A stretch of DNA of 64,000 bases from Pseudothermotoga thermarum DSM 5069 (GTDB taxonomy: Bacteria; Thermotogota; Thermotogae; Thermotogales; DSM-5069), in NCBI RefSeq assembly GCF_000217815.1, contig NC_015707.1, forward strand, positions 946,014-1,010,013. The letters run 5' to 3'. Both the position numbers and the translations under genes were made by a program. Positions 35,696-43,373 of this stretch are shown piece by piece. The notes beneath the pieces were generated by a model, which ran no database searches, was not told the DNA's origin, and worked only from the letters and a program-made list of their open reading frames with translations. Every line of letters starts with the position of its first letter. Position 1 is the first letter of the stretch.

Positions 35696-36802
35696 TCACA
35701 AAACAAGTAAGAACGGTCTAATAAATTCCATTCCATTGACTTCAATTTTTATAGTTGGAAAGATAAAAGGCTTTGTTATCATGATTGGTCCAGAATGCGT
35801 GGCTATAAACCCATCTTCAGATTTTGTTCCACTGATCGTTGGATTCCAGCAGAAAGCTTGATTGTTTCTTATTATTTCTTCAGTTTGAGGAGTTACTCGA
35901 ATATCTCGAGCGTAATAACCCATTGCTCCTCCTTGATGATGAAGCCTCCATTCACCGTGGTATCCTCGCTTTTCGTATTCCTCTATCGCAGCAAGAACAG
36001 GTTCATTCATTTTCTTTCCTGGTTTAGTTTTTTCAATCATTATGCATTCAATTTCAATATTGTCTTTGTACTGCTTTATAAGATCTTCTGGTGGCTTTCC
36101 AAAATGAACCATCCGTGTTATGGTGGTTATCAATCCTTTATATCTGGCGTTTACGGAAACCATCAAAAGCTTTTTAACTTTTTTAGTTGTTGGAATAGGA
36201 TGTCTGTACAGTTTTGCTCTTTCATCCGCAGCTACCATGAATCCAGTTGGATCTATTCTGTATTTCCAAAGTTCTTCACTTATTCTTCCTGCTATCTCAC
36301 ATTCCATATCGCCGGGCTTGGTGAAAAGCAAAACACTTTCCAATACTCTTGATAGTTTTTCACCAAGGTAAAGATAACGCTCAATTTCTGGTTCCAAGAG
36401 CTCATATCTGAGTTTGTTAATCTCTGGTTCCATATATTTCAAACCAGAAATGTTAACATCGCAGCCAATTTCACCGTTTTTTACAATTTCTCTGACAATC
36501 TGCAACTCCTTGTTCTCATACCATTCGTATTCGATCAATTTGAAACCCAGTTCACCTACTTCTTCATCTCTCATTCGTGGTGCTTCTATTTTGTTGGCTA
36601 TTACGTAACAATCATCGTAAGTTATTAACACAGAACTAACCCCAATTTCTGTTGCTATACCTACCATGTTTAAACCTCCAGCAGTTATCCAAGAGAAATT
36701 CGCTTGTTTTTTGAGCAAGATGGCCGAAAGTCTCTCCTGCTCCATCAAAGCTCTAACTTTTCTGAGTTTTTCGTTCACTTCTTGTATTCGCTCCACGGTC
36801 AT
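35696..36802 (-). CDS. M24 (creatinase/aminopeptidase fold) protein with altered metal site
   Basis: A 368-residue protein. The N-terminal creatinase-like domain (about 1-130) is followed by an M24 pita-bread domain. Where M24 peptidases have the metal-binding Asp pair in a VDLG..Y.GY.SDITR pattern, this reads VSVNARYKGLITTITRMV, with both Asp replaced. LHHQGGAMGYY keeps a His, and SEDGFIATHSGP replaces the usual ..ED/E. Metalloprotease activity is therefore unlikely. Creatinase itself is a metal-free hydrolase of this fold, so a C-N hydrolase is possible. It overlaps tctA by 4 nt. Confidence 0.75.
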   Translation of the reverse strand: MTVERIQEVNEKLRKVRALMEQERLSAILLKKQANFSWITAGGLNMVGIATEIGVSSVLITYDDCYVIANKIEAPRMRDEEVGELGFKLIEYEWYENKELQIVREIVKNGEIGCDVNISGLKYMEPEINKLRYELLEPEIERYLYLGEKLSRVLESVLLFTKPGDMECEIAGRISEELWKYRIDPTGFMVAADERAKLYRHPIPTTKKVKKLLMVSVNARYKGLITTITRMVHFGKPPEDLIKQYKDNIEIECIMIEKTKPGKKMNEPVLAAIEEYEKRGYHGEWRLHHQGGAMGYYARDIRVTPQTEEIIRNNQAFCWNPTISGTKSEDGFIATHSGPIMITKPFIFPTIKIEVNGMEFIRPFLLVL

Positions 36803-38283
36803 GCCTCCTTTTTCTTAAAAACAAAGTAGTTAATCAATGGAATAGCAGCCGAGACAATTGCAAGCAGCAGTAAAGTCAAGGATATTGGACGTCTGAACAA
36901 TACCGTCCAGTCGTTTCGAGCTGTGAGAAGTGCTCTGTTCAAATTCTGCTCTGCCATTGGTCCAAGGATCATCCCCAGAACAAGTGGTGGTAAAGGAAAA
37001 CCGTACTTCTTCATGAAATAGCCAATAATTCCGAAAACCAGTGCCACACCAACATCGAAAAAGTTGTTGCGGAGTGAAAAAGAACCAACAACCGCAAGAA
37101 CAAGGACTATTGGCATCAGATACTCATCGGGAATCCTCAGAATACTTGGTGCGAACATTATGGCAAGAAAACCGCAGGCTAGCATCATAAACTGAATAAC
37201 AAACCAACCTGCAAAGAAGGAGTATATTACGTCAGGATGCTGGGAGAACAACAGCGGTCCTGGCTTAACACCTATCAGTATAAGTGCTCCCAACATGACT
37301 GCTGTTACGGCATCGCCGGGTATTCCAAGTGAAAGAGTAGGAACCATTGCGCCACCTGTTACAGCGTTGTTCGCCGTCTCACAAACAGCGACACCCTCTA
37401 AGGCACCGCTACCAAAGTTGCTTTTATTCTTCGACCACCGTCTCAACTCATTGTATGCAAGGAAGGTCGCAATGGTTCCCCCGGTTCCTGGTATGACACC
37501 GATAATGGTCCCTATTATCGATCCAAACAAGATGGGGATTAACAACGAACGAAACTCTGCGGCAGTGAGCCATAAACCACCTGTCTTCACTGCCATCTCA
37601 GGTTTCTGGCTTCTATCCAGCCTTTCCAAAACTTCTGAAATGGCAAAGACTCCAATCAAGACAGGCAGAAATTCTATGCCGTTTGCAAGTTGATCAATTC
37701 CCAAGGTCAAGCGTATCGTGCCTCTAATGTTGTCAATCCCTATCATCGCAAGCAAAAGTCCCAAAAGACCTGAAATAGCACCTTTGAGCAAACTCTTACC
37801 CGAAACACTTGCGATTATCGTAAGTCCAAAAACAGCCAGCGAAAAGTACTCGGCCGGTCCAAATTTCAAAGCCATCTTAGCAAGAACAGGAGCCAAAAAG
37901 ATCATGCATATTCCGCTTGCAAGTCCTCCGAAAACCGATCCTATAAGTGCTGCGCTAAGTGCTTTCCCTGCCTTGCCTTGTTGAGCCAAAGGGTATCCAT
38001 CGATGGCTGTGGCAGCAGCTGAAGGAGTTCCAGGAGTTCTGATCAAGATAGCCGAAATCGAGCCGCCAAACATTGAAGCGCAGTACATACCGGTGAGCAT
38101 CAGCAAAGCGCTTTTCGGATCAAGATAATAAGTGAACGGTAGAAGCAAGATTATTCCCATTGAAGAGGTAACTCCCGGAAGTGCCCCTACGACAATCCCT
38201 CCTAATACTCCTAGGAGCATTAAGAAAAGATTTGAAGGCAAAACAGCGATTTTCAAACCTTCTATCCAATAACTTATCATCAT
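36799..38283 (-). CDS. tctA: tripartite tricarboxylate transporter large permease (TctA)
   Basis: A 494-residue membrane protein with about eleven hydrophobic segments and the TctA signatures GALPGVTSSMGIILLLPFTY, ILIRTPGTPSAAATAIDGYPLAQQGKAGKAL and VIPGTGGTIATFLAYNELRRWSK..FGSGALEGVAVCETANNAVTGGAMVPTLSLGIPGDAVTAVMLGAL. It forms the main channel of a TTT importer for a carboxylate. AAGGGGATGA precedes ATG 38283. Confidence 0.94.
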   Translation of the reverse strand: MMISYWIEGLKIAVLPSNLFLMLLGVLGGIVVGALPGVTSSMGIILLLPFTYYLDPKSALLMLTGMYCASMFGGSISAILIRTPGTPSAAATAIDGYPLAQQGKAGKALSAALIGSVFGGLASGICMIFLAPVLAKMALKFGPAEYFSLAVFGLTIIASVSGKSLLKGAISGLLGLLLAMIGIDNIRGTIRLTLGIDQLANGIEFLPVLIGVFAISEVLERLDRSQKPEMAVKTGGLWLTAAEFRSLLIPILFGSIIGTIIGVIPGTGGTIATFLAYNELRRWSKNKSNFGSGALEGVAVCETANNAVTGGAMVPTLSLGIPGDAVTAVMLGALILIGVKPGPLLFSQHPDVIYSFFAGWFVIQFMMLACGFLAIMFAPSILRIPDEYLMPIVLVLAVVGSFSLRNNFFDVGVALVFGIIGYFMKKYGFPLPPLVLGMILGPMAEQNLNRALLTARNDWTVLFRRPISLTLLLLAIVSAAIPLINYFVFKKKEA

Positions 38284-38298
38284 TTGTCATCCCCTTGA

Positions 38299-38763
38299 TC
38301 AAAGAGAAAAAGATGGCAATAAAACCTTGAAAACTTGAGTGAATACGTAGTAGATGACGATAGTACTCAGTACACTAACCAGCACATTCAATAGGAATTT
38401 CCGTCCACCGAATAAGTAAATTGTTCCAAATATCAGAAATGGTGTTACTATAAGAAAACCTAGTTTGTCAAGAAGAAAAACATAGAGAAAGAACATGACT
38501 CCCAGGAAGGCTATCTTTTTCAACACTGATAACTTAAAAGTTTGTCGCAACTGCGGCTTTACAAACAATCCTTTGATGGCTAATCCAATTCCGCAAATCA
38601 TTAGACAAATTGTTATAAGTTGCGGAAAACTAGCAGGACTTAGTCCAATTTTGGCAGGCTTGATACTAAGAGTATCCAAATAGAAAACCAATCCAATTAC
38701 AAAGATCACTAGGCCCGAAAGAAAATCGCTGTTTTTAAATCCCACCTTGATTGACACCCCCAC
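38299..38763 (-). CDS. tctB: tripartite tricarboxylate transporter small permease (TctB)
   Basis: A protein of about 154 residues with four membrane segments (LSGLVIFVIGLVFYLD, LITICLMICGIGLAI, KIAFLGVMFFLYVFLLD, LVSVLSTIVIYYVFTQVFKVLLP) and the end typical of TctB. The exact start is uncertain: GTG at 38763, 38757 or 38745 are in frame. The G-rich ribosome region is the 3' arm of the hairpin at 38764-38785. It lies between tctC and tctA. Confidence 0.85.
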   Translation of the reverse strand: MGVSIKVGFKNSDFLSGLVIFVIGLVFYLDTLSIKPAKIGLSPASFPQLITICLMICGIGLAIKGLFVKPQLRQTFKLSVLKKIAFLGVMFFLYVFLLDKLGFLIVTPFLIFGTIYLFGGRKFLLNVLVSVLSTIVIYYVFTQVFKVLLPSFSL

Positions 38764-38785
38764 CCCCCGCCATCAAAGGCGGGGG
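38764..38785 (-). promoter_or_regulatory. GC-rich hairpin between tctC and tctB
   Basis: CCCCCGCC, loop TTTGAT, GGCGGGGG on the - strand: a perfect 8-bp stem abutting the first possible tctB start. No U tract follows, so it is better read as an mRNA-stability or translation-limiting structure that favours tctC, with its 3' arm serving as the G-rich ribosome site of tctB. Confidence 0.55.
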
Positions 38786-38791
38786 AAAGAA

Positions 38792-39754
38792 TCATTTGCC
38801 ATATTTATTACCAAGTTTTTTCTCTTTCATCAGCCTTTCCCAATAGTCGTTTTGTTGCTTAACAAATTGAGCAAAAGTGGCTGAATCCATGTAGGAAATT
38901 ATATTTCCCATCTCTTTCGCTTTGGCCTGGAATTCAGGATCATTTATACATTTGTAGAAGATATCATGCAGTGCTTGAACAATTTCCGCTGGTGTACCTT
39001 TTGGTGCCGCAACTCCTCGCCACATACCTAACTTGAAATTGATTCCAAGTTCAACAGTTGTTGGTACATCTGGGAAAACATCGAGTCTTTTTTCGCCTAA
39101 AACTGCTAGGACTCTAAGTTGACCTGCTTGAACATTTGTCACACCTTCTGGGGCTGCAGCCATCACTGCATCGATATGCCCACCAACAAGTGCTGTGACA
39201 GCTGGTCCGCCTCCTTCAAATGGTACATGCGTAAACTTAACTCCTACGAAATCTTCAAAGGCAACTGCCACTAAGTGGTTCCCTCCTCCTGCTCCACCAT
39301 TTCCCATTGTTATTGCTCCTGGGTTTGCTTTAGCTGCTTGAATGAGATCATTTAAAGTTTTGTAAGGTGAGTTTGCGTTTACAAGAATATAGCTTGGATC
39401 ATGTACAATGTTTATAACGGGCACAAAATCATCGATTGTGAATTTTACTTCGTCCCAGTGCATTTTAACAAGTATTGGAAATGCAAAGGACAACAGTGTG
39501 TAACCATCTGGTTTTGCCTTCAAAAATTCCATTGTTCCAGTCACTGCGCCAGCACCAGGAATATTTCTGATCACAAGAGGTTGTCCATTTGCATATTTTG
39601 GGAAAACAGCCGCAATGGCTCTGAAGATCAAATCTGTTGCGCCTCCAGCGGACCACGGAATGATGATCTCTACCGGTTTTGTAGGAAACTGTGCGAAGAG
39701 CATCCCAACAGCTAAAATGCCAACAAGTACCATAAGAAGGCCATTTCTTCTCAT
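38792..39754 (-). CDS. tctC: TTT-family substrate-binding protein (TctC/Bug)
   Basis: A 320-residue protein with a signal peptide (MRRNGLLMVLVGILAVGMLFAQ) and the Bug signature FPTKPVEIIIPWSAGGATDLIFRAIA, followed by NIPGAGAVTGTMEFLKAKPDGYTLLSF and GAITMGNGGAGGGNHLVAVAFED. It binds a carboxylic acid and delivers it to TctAB. It has a GGGGGGTGATGTT ribosome site and is the first gene of the - strand cluster. Confidence 0.94.
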   Translation of the reverse strand: MRRNGLLMVLVGILAVGMLFAQFPTKPVEIIIPWSAGGATDLIFRAIAAVFPKYANGQPLVIRNIPGAGAVTGTMEFLKAKPDGYTLLSFAFPILVKMHWDEVKFTIDDFVPVINIVHDPSYILVNANSPYKTLNDLIQAAKANPGAITMGNGGAGGGNHLVAVAFEDFVGVKFTHVPFEGGGPAVTALVGGHIDAVMAAAPEGVTNVQAGQLRVLAVLGEKRLDVFPDVPTTVELGINFKLGMWRGVAAPKGTPAEIVQALHDIFYKCINDPEFQAKAKEMGNIISYMDSATFAQFVKQQNDYWERLMKEKKLGNKYGK

Positions 39755-40150
39755 AACATCACCCCCCTTTGATTTTTTTCATAACTTCACAAAAATATTT
39801 TCTATGAATTATTGGTTTTTGTGGTCATCCATAAAAAAATTTTATCATTCTTGCTACCGCATTTTATTACAAAATGGTTTCTTATATGTGGCAAAAACAT
39901 AATATTCGTAAACAAGTTGCATAATAACTAATGTTGTGTTAAATAAATTTGATAACCAGAGAGGGGAAATAACATTAAATTCCCACCTATTCGTTTAGTA
40001 CATTACTTTACATTGAACAATAAAATGCCAATTTAAGCGGAAAGATAAGATAAAATATCATGTGAAAAATATACAAAATGCGAAGCAAAAAGATTCTTAC
40101 GACAGAATCGTTATAAGCATACTAGATGAAAAACTGCTGGGGGTTGAAGA
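39755..40150. other. 396-bp divergent intergenic region
   Basis: It separates tctC (-) from the RNase H-like gene (+) and is AT-rich. On the - strand GATAAAATTTT near 39840 could be part of the tctC promoter, and on the + strand GATAAGATAAAAT near 40048-40060 could serve the exonuclease. No RNA gene or convincing ORF is seen. Confidence 0.5.
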
Positions 40151-40891
40151 ATGCTCAAAAGGACCTTTCTTCATTTTCCAAACGTTGGTGAAAGACGAGA
40201 AAAACTGCTTTGGAAATATGGTTACCTTGACTGGGAAGATATTATCAATTTACCACCACCTTCAGGTTGGAGCCGCTTTTGGCTTGAGTGGCAAAAGGAG
40301 GCAGAAAGATCTTTGGTAGCATTGGATCAAAAAAATTCAGAATACTTTGCTCTTTCTTTGCCCACATCGCACTGGTGGAGAGCTATTCCGGAGTTTTTAA
40401 ATGAAGCTGTATACTTGGACATTGAAACCGATGAGAAAATGGACGTTACAGTCATAGGTTTAGCGGATAGGACAACTTACTACGCATTTTTGGAAGATGA
40501 GGAAATTGACAAAGTGTATGAAATAATTTTCAATGCCAAAATGCTTGTGACCTACAATGGTAAAAACTTTGATGTACCTATTTTGAAAAAGAAATTCAAG
40601 GATTTGAAATTTCCAATTCTTCATATAGACCTTTGCCCATTGTTTCGAAGGCTTGGTTATAAAGGTGGTTTAAAAGCCATAGAAACTCAACTTGGAATAG
40701 AGCGTTCCCATCAAACTCAAGGTTTAAACGGTTGGGATGCGGTTAAATTATGGCAAAAATGGAAGTATTTTAAAGACAAGCAGGCTTTTGAAACGCTTTT
40801 GATGTATAACTATGAAGATGTGGTTCATTTGAAAAGCCTCTTGAAAATTGCCTACGAAAAACTTTGGAAAGCCACAATTGAATTAGTTTGA
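40151..40891 (+). CDS. YprB-type RNase H-like exonuclease domain protein
   Basis: A 246-residue protein with a DEDD/RNase H-like (RNase_H_2) layout: acidic motif I AVYLDIETDEKMDVTVIGL, motif II VTYNGKNFDVPILKKKF, a middle HIDLCPLFRRLGYKGGLKAIETQLGI, and motif III MYNYEDVVHLKSLL. These supply the acidic metal ligands of a 3'-5' nuclease. Substrate is unknown. It starts after GGGGGTTGAAGA. A 28-bp gap then leads to the ArsR promoter, so it is probably a separate unit. Confidence 0.78.
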   Translation: MLKRTFLHFPNVGERREKLLWKYGYLDWEDIINLPPPSGWSRFWLEWQKEAERSLVALDQKNSEYFALSLPTSHWWRAIPEFLNEAVYLDIETDEKMDVTVIGLADRTTYYAFLEDEEIDKVYEIIFNAKMLVTYNGKNFDVPILKKKFKDLKFPILHIDLCPLFRRLGYKGGLKAIETQLGIERSHQTQGLNGWDAVKLWQKWKYFKDKQAFETLLMYNYEDVVHLKSLLKIAYEKLWKATIELV

Positions 40892-40918
40892 GATTTTTAG
40901 AATTCTCTAAACAGATTT

Positions 40919-40947
40919 TTGACAGAATAATTGAATAACTTTATAAT
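40919..40947 (+). promoter_or_regulatory. consensus promoter of the metal-resistance operon
   Basis: Perfect TTGACA (40919-40924), 17-nt spacer, perfect TATAAT (40942-40947). Confidence 0.88.
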
Positions 40948-40950
40948 ATA

Positions 40951-40968
40951 GTTGAACAATTGTTCAAC
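40951..40968. promoter_or_regulatory. ArsR/SmtB-type operator
   Basis: GTTGAACAATTGTTCAAC is a perfect 18-bp palindrome covering the predicted transcription start. TGAACA..TGTTCA half-sites at this position are typical of ArsR/SmtB/CadC repressors, so the next gene probably represses here until metal binds. Confidence 0.83.
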
Positions 40969-40982
40969 TGTAGGTGATAAAA

Positions 40983-41345
40983 ATGAAAGCCAAAAACATT
41001 TGTGACATAAACAAAATTCATACAAAAAAGATACAGAAAGCCTTGCAAAATCTTCCTTCTGAAACAGAGATAAACGAAATGTCGGTTCTGTTTTCAACCT
41101 TGTCAGATCAAACTCGATTGAAAATCCTTTATGCTTTGCTTTCACAGCAACTTTGTGGTTGTGATCTTGCGAAAATCACCTTGGTTTCGAAATCAGCCGT
41201 ATCCCACCAAATGAGGATTTTAAAGATGACGAAGCTTGTTAAAGCCAAAAGAGTGGGTAAACAAGTTTTTTACTCGATAGCCGATGAGCATGTGAAGCAA
41301 ATCTTGTTGATGGCTTTAAGCCATGTTAGGGAGGAAGAAAAGTGA
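40983..41345 (+). CDS. ArsR/SmtB/CadC-family metal-sensing repressor
   Basis: A 120-residue winged-helix protein. LFSTLSDQTRLKILYALLSQQLCGCDLAKITLVSKSAVSHQMRILKMTKLVKAKRVGKQVFYSI is diagnostic. LCGCDLA is the alpha-3 metal-box (CadC has ELCVCDLA), and a further N-terminal Cys (NICDINKIH) and C-terminal His (DEHVKQILLMALSHV) could complete alpha-3N or alpha-5 sites for Cd, Pb or Zn. ATG 40983 is preferred over GTG 40974. It ends in a GTGA overlap with the ATPase. Confidence 0.9.
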   Translation: MKAKNICDINKIHTKKIQKALQNLPSETEINEMSVLFSTLSDQTRLKILYALLSQQLCGCDLAKITLVSKSAVSHQMRILKMTKLVKAKRVGKQVFYSIADEHVKQILLMALSHVREEEK

Positions 41346-43363
41346 GACGAATTTACAAGCTGAAAAACTTGTGTTGCCCCAATTGTGCCAGGAGAATAGA
41401 AGAAACTATCAAAAAAACGAAAGGTGTAAAAAGCGTAAAGTTGAATTTTTCACTTGGAATTCTGAAAGTGGAGAGTGAAAAGGAAATAGATGTTCGCCGA
41501 ATAGTAAAGTCTATCGAAAATGAGGTTGAAATACAAGAATTTCATCAAAAGAAAAATCATTTAGAACTTTTTGTATTGTTTTCATCGCTATTGTTGTTTG
41601 CTGCAAGCTTTGCTTTCAAATCTCCTTATGTGGCTATTTTTTCATACATCATATCCGGTTTTTCGGTGTTTAGAAAAACAGTGAAGAATGTTTTTACAAG
41701 AAGTTTAAAAACCATTTTTGATGAGTATTTTTTGATGAGTATTGCAACCATTGGGGCGCTGATCCTAAAAGAATATCATGAAGCTGCAGCAGTGATGGTC
41801 TTCTATCGATTTGGTGAATATTTGCAAAGTTTGGCAGTCAACAAATCTAGAAAATCTATTGAGGATTTGATAAACGCTATGCCAAAGTATGCTTGGCTTT
41901 TAGAAAATGGGCAAATTCGCAAAATTTCACCAGATAAGCTTGAAGTAGGCCAAATTATTTTGGTAAAGCCTGGCGAGAAAATTCCAATCGACGGTATAAT
42001 CGTCGAAGGTAAAGCAATGGTTGATACTTCTCTTGTAACCGGTGAATCTTTTCCGCAATTTTTTGAATCACAGCAAGAAGTTAAAGCTGGTTTTATCGTA
42101 AAAGATTCGCCCTTAAAAATTAAAGTAACAAAACGCTATGAAGATTCAACTGCGACAAGACTTGTTCAACTTGTTGAAGCTGCTACAGAAAGGAAATCTA
42201 GAGTTGAAAAAGCTATAACAATTTTTGCAAGATACTATACTCCGATAGTCCTTGTTGTTGCATTTTTGACTTGGCTTTTCCCAGTTGTTTTTTTCAATCA
42301 ACCATTTAAAGTCCGACTTTATCGAAGTTTAGTGCTTTTGGTTATATCCTGTCCATGTGCGTTGATGCTAGCTGTTCCACTTACATATTTTGCTGGTTTG
42401 GGTAAGGCTTCGAAAAACAAGATACTCATAAAGGGAGCAGACCTCATAGACACTTTGGCCAAAGCAAAGGTGGTTTTGTTCGATAAAACAGGTACTTTAA
42501 CGGAAGAACAACATGAAATTGAAAAGATAGAGGTAACCGGCGAAATATCTTCCGAGCAACTATTGCGTTATTTAGCAAGTATTGAGAGATACTCAAATCA
42601 TCCATTTGCAAAAAGCATAGTTGAAGCTGTTGGACAAGTAAATTATCCAGTCCAAAATTTGGTTGAGCTTCCTGGAATGGGAATAAAAGGGTTGGTTAAC
42701 GGTGTAGAATTTCTTGCCGGAAATGATAGGCTTCTTCATCTTGAAAATGTTAAACATCCAAAATGGGTTTGCGATTCTGATCAAAAAAGCTCCATTCACA
42801 CCGCCGTGAACAAGAAATTTTCTGGTAGTGTCTTTCTCAGGGAGAAGATCAAAAATTCTACAAAGGAAGCCATTCAAAAACTCAAAAACTTAGGAATAAC
42901 CGTAAAAATGCTGACAGGAGATAAAAAAAATTCCGCTGAAAAAGTGGCAAAGCAGCTTGGGATAGAATTCAATTCTGATTTGCTTCCAGAAGAAAAGTAC
43001 AAGATCCTAGAAAACGAGAAAAAATCAGGGGTGATTATCTTTGTGGGCGATGGCTTGAACGATGTTCCAAGCCTTTCAAAAGCAGACGTTGGAATTGCGA
43101 TGAACACTGCTGACAACGAAGCGGCATTGGAAATTGCAGATGTTGTAATAGCCGATGGCGAACCTATAAAAGTTTACGAAGCCATTGAAATTTCAAGAAA
43201 AACGCGCAGAATAGTGGTTGAAAACATTGTGATAGCGATCGGTGTAAAAATCCTTTTCATACTTCTTGCAACAACAGGTACTGCCACCATGTGGCAAGGA
43301 GTTTTTGCCGATGTAGGTGTGGCTTTACTTTGTGTTTTAAACTCTATGAGAATTTTGCATTAA
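41342..43363 (+). CDS. Zn/Cd/Pb-type heavy-metal P-type ATPase
   Basis: A 673-residue P1B ATPase. An N-terminal HMA domain with LCCPNCARRIEE (metal Cys 12 and 15) is followed by the transport CPC motif (337-339, SCPCALM), phosphorylation site DKTGTLTEE (Asp about 381), HP motif SNHPFA and MLTGD..GDGLNDVPSLSKADVGIAM. Lys in VGVKILF and Asp in VFADVGVALL near the C-terminus match the TM7/TM8 ligands of ZntA-class pumps rather than copper pumps. GTG start overlaps arsR. Metal export under ArsR control is inferred. Confidence 0.92.
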   Translation: MRRIYKLKNLCCPNCARRIEETIKKTKGVKSVKLNFSLGILKVESEKEIDVRRIVKSIENEVEIQEFHQKKNHLELFVLFSSLLLFAASFAFKSPYVAIFSYIISGFSVFRKTVKNVFTRSLKTIFDEYFLMSIATIGALILKEYHEAAAVMVFYRFGEYLQSLAVNKSRKSIEDLINAMPKYAWLLENGQIRKISPDKLEVGQIILVKPGEKIPIDGIIVEGKAMVDTSLVTGESFPQFFESQQEVKAGFIVKDSPLKIKVTKRYEDSTATRLVQLVEAATERKSRVEKAITIFARYYTPIVLVVAFLTWLFPVVFFNQPFKVRLYRSLVLLVISCPCALMLAVPLTYFAGLGKASKNKILIKGADLIDTLAKAKVVLFDKTGTLTEEQHEIEKIEVTGEISSEQLLRYLASIERYSNHPFAKSIVEAVGQVNYPVQNLVELPGMGIKGLVNGVEFLAGNDRLLHLENVKHPKWVCDSDQKSSIHTAVNKKFSGSVFLREKIKNSTKEAIQKLKNLGITVKMLTGDKKNSAEKVAKQLGIEFNSDLLPEEKYKILENEKKSGVIIFVGDGLNDVPSLSKADVGIAMNTADNEAALEIADVVIADGEPIKVYEAIEISRKTRRIVVENIVIAIGVKILFILLATTGTATMWQGVFADVGVALLCVLNSMRILH

Positions 43364-43373
43364 AAAACGATTT

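Noticed and set aside
35795..36352. A 185-codon + strand frame over the M24 gene
   Set aside because: Antisense to a conserved-length protein in an operon; Ser, Phe and Tyr rich with no signature.
38764..38785. Terminator between tctC and tctB
   Set aside because: The stem is strong but no U tract follows and the tctB start adjoins it, so a stability or translation role is more likely.
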